The position numbers and the translations under genes are program-made. A stretch of DNA of 64,000 bases, taken from contig NW_026731624.1 in NCBI RefSeq assembly GCF_028476545.1, forward strand, positions 387,501 through 451,500, written 5' to 3'. How positions within the stretch are numbered: position 1 is the stretch's first letter; each line of letters starts with the position of its first letter. Below are positions 22,601 to 32,774 of this stretch, in pieces. Under the pieces are notes generated by a model that saw only the letters and a program-made list of their open reading frames with translations, ran no database searches and had not been told where the DNA came from. This DNA comes from Physella acuta (lineage: Eukaryota > Mollusca > Gastropoda > Physidae).

Positions 22601-25600
22601 AACGGGGAGTACCTGAGTGAGAAGGGGTCAGGGGTCAATGACTGCCACGCTGAGGTCGTGTGTCGGCGCCTGTTGATGAGGTACCTCTACTCCCAGCTCA
22701 TGCTTCACTTGGACCCGTCCACAGCGGGGGAGTCCATTCTAGAGCTGCGGCCTGAGGGGGGGTACAATCTGAAGGATGGGATCAAGTTCCACCTGTACAT
22801 CAGTACAGCCCCCTGCGGGGATGCCAGGATATTTTCACCCCACGAGAAGAAACTGGCCGGACAGAAAGAACCGGAACAACAGCCTGAGGGCGCTGAAGCC
22901 TCTGGGGATAATGGCAACACCAGCAGCGGTCCTGAGGCAATGGAGACAGACAAGCACCCCAACAGGCGAGCCCGGGGGCTGCTGCGGACAAAGATAGAGT
23001 CAGGGGAGGGAACCATTCCGGTCAAGGTCTCCGGCACCATACAGACCTGGGATGGGGTGCTGCAGGGGGAGCGACTCCTGACCATGTCGTGTAGTGACAA
23101 GATCACCAAGTGGAACGTCCTTGGTGTGCAAGGTGAGAACAGGTTTTTTTGTTCACTTTAATGCAGGTGTTTACTTTAACACAGGTGTTAACTTTAACAC
23201 AGGTGTTTACTTTAACATAGGTGTTTACTTTAACACAGGTGTTTAATTTAACACAGGTGTTTAATTTAACACAGGTGTTTATTTAACACAGGTGTTTACT
23301 TTAACACAGGTGTTTAATTTAACACAGGTGTTTATTTAACACAGGTGTTTATTTAACACAGGTGTTTACTTTAACACAGGTGTTTATTTAACACAGGTGT
23401 TTACTTTAACACAGGTGTTTACTTTAACACAGGTGTTTATTCAACACAGGTGTTTATTTAACACAGGTGTTTACTTTAATACAGGTGTTTACTTTAACAC
23501 AGGTGTTTATTTAACACAGGTGTTTACTTTAACACATGTGTTTATTTAACACAGGTGTTTACTTTAACACAGGTGTTTACTGTAACACAGGTGTTCATTT
23601 AACACAGGTGTTCATTTAACACAGGTGTTTACTTTAACACAGGTGTTTACTTTAACACAGGTGTTTTCTTTAACACAGGTGTTTACTTTAATTCAGGTGT
23701 TTACTTTAACACATGTGCTTACTTTAATTCAGGTGTTTGCTTTAATACAGGTGTTTACTTTAACTTGGGTGTTTTCTTTAACACAGGTGTTTTCTTTAAC
23801 ACAGGTGTTTTCTTTAACACAGGTGTTTACTTTAACACAGGTGTTTACTTTAACACAGGTGTTTACTTTTACACAGGTGTTTAATTTAATGCAGGTGTTT
23901 ACTTTAATGCACATTAACACAAGTGTTTACTAATTTATCCTATTGAACCTGTACTTTATGTCAATAAAGTTTTTTGTAGTAACATGGTGCTATCTAGTTT
24001 GATTATCTAAGGTTAACTACAATCACATGCAATTACATGTTTAAGTTTAAATACAATCACATACATTGACATGTTTAAGTTTAAATACAATCACATACAT
24101 TGACATGTTTAAGTTTAACTACAATCACATACATTGACATGTTTAAGTTTAAATACAATCACATACATTGACATGTTTAAGTTTAAATACAATCACATTA
24201 TGTCAGGGGTGGCAAAGTGCGGCCCGCAGGCTTCATGCGGCTCGCCACAGAGTCTTTGTGGCCCGCCAGACATTCAGAAAGCCCTGCCTTGAACTGAGAT
24301 TAGCTTCATGTCCGCGACTGAAAGTTCATCTCATATTTTTTCCATTAGTGCGGCTATGTGCATGCGCAGGCAGTGTAAATACGCACTTTTCCAGTTTGTC
24401 AGTTTTATTTCAGTTTTGTCTATGCAACAGTAAAAATTTTAAATTTCCAAATTAAGTAAAGCTGTGTACCCTACAAAAAAAGTGTAAAATTGGTGATGAA
24501 TCCAATGTGTTTAATGAAGGTTGGACACACATATTTATTTAGTAATACAGACAAGTTTTATTTATCGATTTTTATTTTACCATTTATAATTTTTCTGAAA
24601 TTAAATGTAATGCCAACTAAACAATATAATAATTTAAAACGGTGCGGCCCTCTGCTAAAATCCGCCACCACAAAGTGACCCTCGAGCCAAAACAATTGCT
24701 GACCCCAGCCGTAGGTTGACATGTCTAAGTTTAAATACAATCACATTATGTTGACTGGGCTAATCATGTTTTAATGAATGACATCCACCCATAGCAATAT
24801 ATTGTAGAGTATATTGTAGAGTCAACAGTGTTTGATATGTCACCAGGTTTTGATGTTACATATTTTGACCCCTGTCTACATCTGTATGAACAGACACACC
24901 ACTCATTGACTTTATACAATTTTAAAAGAGCCATTACAAACTTTAAAATAACTTTATATAAATTCACTTTTAAAAAAAAGGGTTTGATTCAGATTTAATA
25001 AGCTCTAGTAACATTAAGTTTTGTAAGGCAACTGTCTCTCCAGGCCGTAAGCCATTTTTTTTTATCAAAAGCATTAAAATATTTGATTAGAATATTTGAT
25101 AACAATTTTCTGTTGGGGGATCGGAGTTGGCATGTTTGAAATTTTTCCTGTAGATAACAGCAAACTCTCTTCTATTTACAGCCTGTTACATTACATTACA
25201 TTACACTACATTACATTTTAAGCTTGCACTAAATCTCAGCTTATATAAAATGAATCAAGTAAATGACACCAGGCATGCATCCCATCATTCTCCATGTCTG
25301 CATGGGATCCCCTCCTGTGCTTTTATTAAATCTGTAGCCCCATCCCCTGCAGTCAAGCAGAAATATTTTTTTATTAATGTCTCCTGACTGATTATCAAAT
25401 ATAATATATCTGGCTAAAATGATCAAGTTAATAAATGACTGGCCTGTGCTGTCAAGGTTTTAGGGTTGAAAACTTTTATCTGGCAAAATGATGTTATATA
25501 GAAAAGTTAGGCTTCATTTTTTAATTATTTTTTTTTTTATTGTTTAAGCAAATGGTAGGCGACATGTATGTGTCTATACAGTCTATTTGTAAAAGCTGTA

Positions 25601-28230
25601 GGAAAATGTAACTGGATAGTGTTTGTGTATGAATGCAGCTATTGGACATTGCCTGTTTATGGAAGCCAGTGACCATTTTTATGCCTGCAGCTAGTGACAA
25701 TGTTTATGCCTGCAGCTAGTGACAATGTTTATGGGTACAGCTAAAATGTTTGATGATTGCAGGTTCCCTACTCAGCCACTTCATCACCCCTGTCTACCTG
25801 AGCAGCATCATCGTGGGCAGTTGGTACCACAGCGAGCACATGGTGAGGGGCGTGTACGGCCGGGTCAGCCACATGACCCCGCCCTCCCCCCTGTACAGAC
25901 TAAATAAACCTTTCCTGAGCGGCATCTCCAGCCCTGAGTGCCGGCAGCCGGGGAAAACTCCAAACTTCTCTGTCAACTGGTAATCACTTTTTATCTCCCT
26001 TTGAATGGTTGTATTTCACTGGACTGTGATATGCTCATCTTCTTTATGTGGTCACAATGTTAAATTTAGAAGTGGTTATCTTTTTTTCTTTACAACAGTT
26101 TCTATTTCTAGGAGTAAAAACAAATAAACAATTTTAAAACGTTTTTTGGTTGTAAATCAGAATGGGGGTGGAGGGGGGGGGGGGGGGGAGGGCTGATATG
26201 CAGGTAGATTTTAAAATATACTCCTATAGGGACTGCTGTGTTTTTTTTTAGGTGGGGGGGGGGGGTGTCAACAATTGAGTGTTTATTATTTTATTTTAAT
26301 TTACAATTGTGTTTATGAATAGTTGTGTGTAAAAGATTTTTGCTATATCATTTAAGTCCATTAATAGTACTAACCAGTTGAGTCTATAAATTAATTGACC
26401 ACTTGTATTTATACATTAATTGACCAGTTGTGTTTTTGAATTCAGTGACCAGTTGTATACATTTGTCTAGAAATTGACCAATTGTGTCTATACATTACTT
26501 GGCCAGTTGTGTCTATACATTAATTGACCAGTTGTATCTATGACCTACCTGAGCCATTAGACCAACTGACCTGTCTGTTTTACCCCGGTGCTACTAGACC
26601 TGTGCATCAACTGACCTGTCTGTTTTACCCTGGTGCTACTAGACCTGTGGACCAACTGACCTGTCTGTTTTAGCCAGGTGCTACTAGACCTGTGGACCAA
26701 CTGACCTGTCTGTTTTAGCCTGGTGCTACTAGACCTGTGGACCAACTGACCTGTTTGTTTTACTCTGGTGCTACTAGACCTGTGGACCAACTGACCTGTC
26801 TGTTTTACTCTGGTGCTACTAGACCTGTGGACCAACTGACCTGTCTGTTTTAGCCAGGTGCTACTAGACCTGTGGACCAACTGACCTGTCTGTTTTACCC
26901 TGGTGCTACTAGACCTGTGCATCAACTGACCTGTCTGTTTTACTCTGGTGCTACTAGACCTGTGGACCAACTGACCTGTCTGTTTTACTCTGGTGCTACT
27001 AGACCTGTGGACCAACTGACCTGTCTGTTTTAGCCAGGTGCTACTAGACCTGTGGACCAACTGACCTGTCTGTTTTACCCTGGTGCTACTAGACCTGTGG
27101 ACCAACTGACCTGTCTGTTTTACCCTGGTGCTACTAGACCTGTGCATCAACTGACCTGTCTGTTTTACCCTGGTGCTACTAGACCTGTGCATCAACTGAC
27201 CTGTCTGTTTTACCCTGGTGCTACTAGACCTGTGGACCAACTGACCTGTCTGTTTTACTCTGGTGCTACTAGACCTGTGGACCAACTGACCTGTCTGTTT
27301 TAGCCAGGTGCTACTAGACCTGTGGACCAACTGACCTGTCTGTTTTACCCTGGTGCTACTAGACCTGTGGACCAACTGACCTGTCTGTTTTAGCCTGGTG
27401 CTACTAGACCTGTGGACCAACTGACCTGTCTGTTTTACCCTGGTGCTACCCTGTGTCCCCAGGTTTGTGGGTGAGAGCTCTATGGAGGTGGTCAACCCCA
27501 CCACTGGCAAGACGGACAAGGGCGGAATCTCCAGGCTCTGCAAACAGGCCATGTTCAAGAACTTCCTCACCTTGTATGGCAACGTCAGTTCTCTGTCCAG
27601 CCAGGGCGTTGTGGAGAGACCAAGGTTCAAAACTCTCAACACTTCTCTTACCTTCTACCACGTCTTTGTTATTGCATCTTTAAAACTATTCTAATATTCT
27701 ATTCCTGCTTGTACCAGTTGACAATGTCAGCTTTAAACATCTATCTATTAGTATAACTACATCATGAGTTACTATCTATTAGTATAACTACATCATGAGT
27801 TACTATCTATTAGTATAACTACATCATGAGTTTCTATCTATTAGTATAACTACATCATGAGTTTACACAGAGGTCAGCAGCATTTTTTAATTGAAAATCT
27901 GATAATAATTTATTTGTTACAAATACTCTAAGCTGGAATTTATAATTTGAATTAAATTGAAGAAATTGCTTTATAAATAATGTTTTCCCCACCTCTGAGT
28001 AATATTTTGCCTGCTGGCCACTGAGTGACTAAAGTTATTTTTAGATCTCGATGCTGGCCATTCACTAACCCTAGACATGTTTTTACAGACTGTACTCCGA
28101 GGCCAAAGCAGCGGTCATGGACTATCAGCTGACCAAACAAACCTTGATCCAGGCCTTCCAGCAAGCCAACCTGGGGCTGTGGGTCAAGAAACCCCACGAG
28201 CACGATGAGTTCCCTCTGGCAGAGTTCTAG
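19659..28230 (+). CDS. ADARB1: ADAR2-type dsRNA-specific adenosine deaminase (5' incomplete)
   Basis: Converts adenosine to inosine in double-stranded RNA, in the nucleus. Exons: 19659-20242, 21095-21244, 21829-21946, 22386-23132, 25763-25979, 27463-27624, 28089-28230; all phases agree and give about 705 residues plus a stop. Exon 1 has basic NLS-like clusters ([15 protein letters not shown]) and dsRBD1 at about 65-135 ([19 protein letters not shown]). Exons 2-3 encode dsRBD2 (KKLAKYNAA). The deaminase domain follows, with zinc and proton-shuttle motif CHAE, PCGD, SCSD, base-flipping glutamate in SGEGTIP, and the C-terminal Y/K/Y/K and W/K residues that bind inositol hexakisphosphate in human ADAR2. 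An insert about 27 residues longer than human follows FSPHE. Exon 1 starts at an acceptor in phase 1, so at least one upstream exon is missing; I could not locate it. The donor of exon 6 (AAGGTTCAA) is weak, but the join is supported by homology. Confidence 0.95.
20321..20523. repeat. 40-bp minisatellite in ADAR intron, 5 copies
   Basis: Unit contains CTCTGCTGCACTTTTACAG, a pyrimidine-rich tract ending in AG that resembles a 3' splice site, then CGCAACAGTGGGGGGATAAA. Confidence 0.93.
21408..21560. repeat. G-run and short TGGTGG-rich repeat in ADAR intron
   Basis: A G-run of about 22 at roughly 21416-21437 is followed by irregular copies of ATGTTTGGTGGGCTG. Confidence 0.75.
21994..22355. repeat. 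About 24-bp minisatellite in ADAR intron, 14-15 copies
   Basis: Units contain GATAGAATGGCAAGTTGTT followed by GGTAGATT or TGTAAGATT. The last units change to TTTGATAGACCAGCAAG. The array fills nearly the whole intron between 21947 and 22385. Confidence 0.92.
23155..23935. repeat. 18-bp minisatellite in ADAR intron, about 44 copies
   Basis: Unit TTTACTTTAACACAGGTG plus T or close variants, starting about 25 bp after the 5' splice site of exon 4. Each unit carries a T-rich tract followed by ACAG|GTG. Confidence 0.95.
24010..24203. repeat. 34-bp tandem repeat in ADAR intron, about 5 copies
   Basis: Units contain ACATGTTTAAGTTTAAATAC and AATCACATACATTG. One more unit continues at about 24717-24750, after the transposon inserted at 24204. 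Confidence 0.88.
24204..24708. mobile_element. Non-autonomous hAT-like element
   Basis: The left end CAGGGGTGGCAAAGTGCGGC matches the inverted right end (CTGGGGTCAGCAATTG on the other strand) in the imperfect way typical of hAT ends. The 8-bp flanks CATTATGT and CCGTAGGT agree at 5 of 8 positions, as for an old target duplication. It interrupts a 34-bp tandem repeat, which confirms insertion. There is no transposase ORF. Confidence 0.7.
26565..27452. repeat. 45-bp minisatellite in ADAR intron, about 20 copies
   Basis: Units contain CTGACCTGTCTGTTTTACCC, TGGTGCTACTAGACCTGTGG and ACCAA. Six copies have TTTTAGCC instead of TTTTACCC. The last copy runs to within 10-15 bp of the splice acceptor at 27462. 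A 361-codon minus-strand ORF ([13 protein letters not shown] repeats) is a by-product of the 45-bp period. Confidence 0.97.
27742..27862. repeat. 31-bp tandem repeat in ADAR intron, 4 copies
   Basis: Units contain ATCTATTAGTATAACTACAT and CATGAGTT. Confidence 0.93.
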
Positions 28231-28256
28231 AGCACAGACAAATAGATGGCACATCT

Positions 28257-28390
28257 TTAGGGCTTTTATACAAGTTGACCCTTTCAAACATAGGGCTTTT
28301 ATACAAGTTGACCCTTTCAAACATAGGGCTTTTATACAAGTTGACCCTTTCAACCCTGGGGCTTTTATACAAGTTGACCCTTTCAACCCT
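28257..28390. repeat. 33-bp repeat in ADAR 3' UTR, 4 copies
   Basis: Units contain AGGGCTTTTATACAAGTTGA and CCCTTTCAA. The array starts about 27 bp after the stop codon, so it should be in the mature mRNA. Confidence 0.93.
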
Positions 28391-29280
28391 GGAGCAATGG
28401 ATGTCAAGCAGCCTTTATATATAACTTAATATAAAAAATTACCCCTTAAGCTCTGTGACATCTTAGGTAATGTAGCTTTGAAGGTGAATATAATGTAATT
28501 AATAATTGAAGGTAAACAGGCTCAAGTGATGGCTTAATGCGCGCCTGAGTGTACAAAGGACTAACACTAATGTCTGATGCCAATGGGACAATTAACAAGA
28601 GAACTTAGTGTGTTCATTCCGGTGTGCAAATGCCCTAAAATGAATAGTCCTGTCCTTGTGTTTATCTCGTTTATTGTGCAGCTATTATGTAACAAGTTTA
28701 TTTGTCCCTGTATATTTTTTACCTTCATTTGATCTGTTACCGTTATGGCAGTTATTGTCAGTTTTTAAGGTACAAGACTGGGAGTTTTGTTTTATGGAAT
28801 TTTAGCTTCTTCCGAATTTTTTTTGGTCTTGTTAAAAATCTTAAACATTTTTATTATATGGTTTTTACTATTTTATTTGTTGCTAAAAAATAATATATGT
28901 ATTAGAACTTATGGATCATTGCCCATATTTTGTGTAGTGTGAAAACGTTACAGTGGATAAAACAACTGTACAGTTTTAATGGACACTTAACATGTATATT
29001 TTTATATAAAACATTCAGAAACATGAATTTTCTCTTTTAAGTTACGTGTATTTTTTTAATACTTCCAGTATTGGAGGCTTTTATTGTTTAACATTTTAAG
29101 AGTGTTAACTAGATGTCTAACACAAGTCCTCATATATAACTACATACAGAAAGTATGAATTTCTCATTTTAATTATGTTCTAAGAATGAATTAGGACAAA
29201 TGGTAAAATAATCTTTAAATTAGCATTTCATATTTGACTTTGTAAAATTCAGTGCAAGCCTATGAAATGCCTTCAGATTC

Positions 29281-29286
29281 AATAAA
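29281..29286 (+). promoter_or_regulatory. Candidate ADAR poly(A) signal
   Basis: AATAAA followed by a TG/T-rich stretch (ATGTGGTAATTTGCTTTTG). It is the best-placed canonical signal after the ADAR stop and before the converging gene. Confidence 0.6.
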
Positions 29287-29394
29287 TGCTGTTGAAATTT
29301 AATGTGGTAATTTGCTTTTGAGAAATTTTGTAAATCTGTCTCAATATCACGGGCTTTAATTTAAAAAATTAAACAAACAAAAAACAAGTTCAAT

Positions 29395-32300
29395 TAAACC
29401 AGTAGGGTGACTTTTATTGAAAAGTTAACAACAGTAGATACATTTTATTATTTTAGCAAATTAACTAGCAAAAATTTCACCCTCGAAAAAACAAAATAAA
29501 TCCAGTGTGACAGTGGTGAATGTAATATTTCACACAGCACCAGCGAACACACACCAATCAACAAGACATTTCTCACCTGTAAATGCGTACTGGGATGGGA
29601 AGTCCTATTTTATGGGGGTGACAAACTCTAAATTGGAGAGGGGGGGAGGGTCCTCTTGTACAGATCAATGACAGTTAACAGACATCTACAGATGTCTTGA
29701 TGCTACTGCTATTGACACAAGTAAAATGGACACAGTGAAGCCACTAAAAACCTTAACAATAGGTGATGATTCAATATTAGATATTTCATTCTTTTATTTA
29801 GAACAAATGTCAACAGCACGTTTGATAGTAGCTAAAAAATAATGCATTAAAGAACACCAACAAATCATGATGAGAAAGCTGAAATGCTAGTTTGTGTTAA
29901 ATACTTTGCTACTTGGTTCAATGCCATATAAATCAGTGGTTCCCAAAATGGAGTGCAAGATCCACACATGATTATATTGATTTTTAAGGCACTGATCCAT
30001 GGATGAGTTGGTAAAAATCTCATTGTGTGGATAGTGAGGCTTCAGTTAAAATAATATTTGTAGCACATGACAAAATTACATTTTGATTTTTTTTTTCTAT
30101 TGAAATTATGTGGCAGGAGGGTAATTATAACTTTTGAAACATTTTTGGTGGACAGTTTTAGAACTACTTAAGTGAACCTAGACAAAAAGTGTTGTTTATA
30201 AAACTACAATTGTGTAAAGGGGAAACCACTCATGTATATCAACACAAGTAAGATTGAAATTTAAAAAAGAAAACCCAAAAACTAATATATTGATATTAAC
30301 AGCTAAAACACTTGCATTGTGCATAGCATACAAAAATAGTTAAAACAATTCAATTATAGCATGATGTTCCACAAATATTCTCAATGTAACTTCCTTAACA
30401 ATTGTGAAGAGAAAATATAATGGAAAATACATACATACATAATACTGAATAAAAAATGTTCATACATGCACTTCACAGTATAAATAACCTTAACTTTTAC
30501 CCACTAAGATCACATTTTATACGTGTAACTCTAAATCAGATCTATTATACATATATAAAGCAGAAAATGCATACCACTGCAGCAAACGTTATATTTTTTC
30601 AACATCTACGGCACAGCACATAAGCAGTCAATAACAGCACATACAGGACTCATTCAGGGATGTACACAGTTCCTATCACAAATGTGATGACCATTTTAAC
30701 ATATGTGGTTCTAGGAAGTCATCTCTGGCACATATTCATCAAGTAGTTTAATCTATTAAGTAGAGTTCTTGTAAACACAACTTAAATAAACCTATCTGGC
30801 AATAATCCTTTCACTTAAATAAACAATTCTGCACATTATGAGATACTGATGTTGTAAGCATGATGGAATTTAAGACAAAAGCTATTTATGTTACAATTTT
30901 TTCAGATTCAAAATATTTTTTTCTTAATTGCTGCAACTGTACTACTTGGGTTAAACTTTACATCAAAATGTATCTGCTAAATTAGAAAATAACTACCGGA
31001 AAGATTTTTAGGAAGAAATGTATGTTCACCCTCCATGCAAATGTCATCAAATGAATGACTAGTTCTGTGAACTAATGCATTATCTCCATCTAACAAATTG
31101 GTATTTAATGTTAGTCTTCGATCCCCTTAAAAAACTGAAGTCCCAGTATTCAGCTGAAAATGTTTAATATACAAACATACAAATAATTTAAGTCCAGAAC
31201 AATATAACATCACCTAGGCTGGCAAAGGAGTTTAAAACAAATCCCTAAACATGCAGGCTAAGAACTATTCCTAATGATGATAATGCAAATTTGAAAACTG
31301 GACAATTAAAATTAATAACAAAAGAGTAAACAAATGTATATTTAACAAACTTTTATTTTTTAAACACGGAGGTTTATTATGTAAAAATAGACCTAATTAA
31401 TATAATAAGGTATCTGACAATAGCAAGACATGAATTTATTTTTAACTTTAAAAAATGAGACATTCAAACACAAAAATTCACAATATCTTGGTGCTCAACA
31501 TTTAAGATAAACTAAGGTACACTTCTCTCTGGATGAGTTGAAACTTTTAGTGGGTTTAGGTCATGACATTAACTGGTCAGCAATTTTTAATTTAATTGAG
31601 AAAATCTCTAGTTAAAAAAAAGGAACTTAATGAAATCAATAAAACATTTCTGGCATTTATTGTTTCTTTTACCTTGACCAGGGCATAAAAGACCAAGTAA
31701 CCTAAAAAATAAAATGTTCTTGAAACAGTAAAAAAACATTTCACATGGATTAAGTTGTCTACTAGGCACAGAACATAGGACTATCTTCCAGGCACTTGTG
31801 ACAGTTATCTCAGAGCTACACTCAACCAAACAATAAAACAAGTTTAAATAGTTATTTCTTGAGCTTTTTTTAAAGCAGTTATTCCTAGGAGTACCGCCAC
31901 AGTATCACACACAAACAGATAATTGCATGGCCAAACCATGCTAACTGGACAGATGATTGTAGTAGGCTAAGCAAATATTTGAAGCTAGGGAATAATAAAA
32001 TAACACCTGTTAATGGAACCCATTCACAGAACAAATGCAATGACAACTGATGAAAGACAGGGCTAGTGTCATACAATATTTCATGATGCATCTTACAAAA
32101 AATACAATTCACTTCAAATTATGGATATGTAATGAATTTTTTTAACAAGGGAAAAAAGCAACTTATTTTTAATACTTTAAAAATAAAGTAAAAACATATT
32201 TTTTTTACAAAGATAAGTCTTCAGTTGTAGTTTTTTGTTTATAAACATGCATTTCATAAAATGATCACAACAATTGTACACAGTAATAAAATTACAAAAA

Positions 32301-32774
32301 AAAGTACACAAAGTTGAATAGGAAAAAATATCAAAGATTAATTTGTTCTCTTTATCAAATCTGAATTAGTGGTTACATTATCTACAAAATGATCATCAAG
32401 AACCCAAATGTGTTCATAACTGATAGTATGATTTTAAATAAATCTACACAACTAAAGTCAATGTTGAAGTGATTATTTACTTCAATGTTAGTAAATGATT
32501 GGACAATCTCCTGGGCAAAACCAAGTCTGTATATACACAGCAATAATTATTTTTTAAAGTAACATGGAATGGTGACAACTGTAATTAGCACCAAAAGATG
32601 AGAAATCAAGATTTACATCCATATTGCAAAGATATTCTCTTGTTAAAAACAGAAAAGCAGTTTGCTATGCATGATAAGATTTAAACTGCAGAACAACAAT
32701 TTATCCTGCAGTTTCATCTAATGAAATGTTTATGATCCAGAAGAAAGGTGAATGAATTAAATCTAGGATTTTTT
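29395..32774 (-). other. Probable long cyclin T 3' UTR
   Basis: About 3.4 kb of AT-rich sequence with no gene-like ORF on either strand, between the cyclin T stop and the ADAR 3' end. Small ORFs (31608-31841, 31885-32112) have no recognisable content. UTR status is inferred from position. Confidence 0.5.
29413..29418 (-). promoter_or_regulatory. Candidate cyclin T poly(A) signal
   Basis: TTTATT on +, which reads AATAAA on the minus strand. It is the most distal canonical signal before the ADAR 3' end. Other AATAAA copies lie closer to the stop, so shorter 3' ends are possible. Confidence 0.4.

Larger units (their letters stand above)
28231..29305 (+). other. ADAR 3' untranslated region
   Basis: AT-rich sequence from the TAG stop (28228-28230) to the likely cleavage site 15-25 bp after the AATAAA at 29281. 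It includes a 33-bp repeat at 28257-28390. Confidence 0.65.

Noticed and set aside
26557-27642. 361-codon minus-strand ORF antisense to ADAR
   Set aside because: Generated by the 45-bp minisatellite in the intron and the antisense of an ADAR exon.
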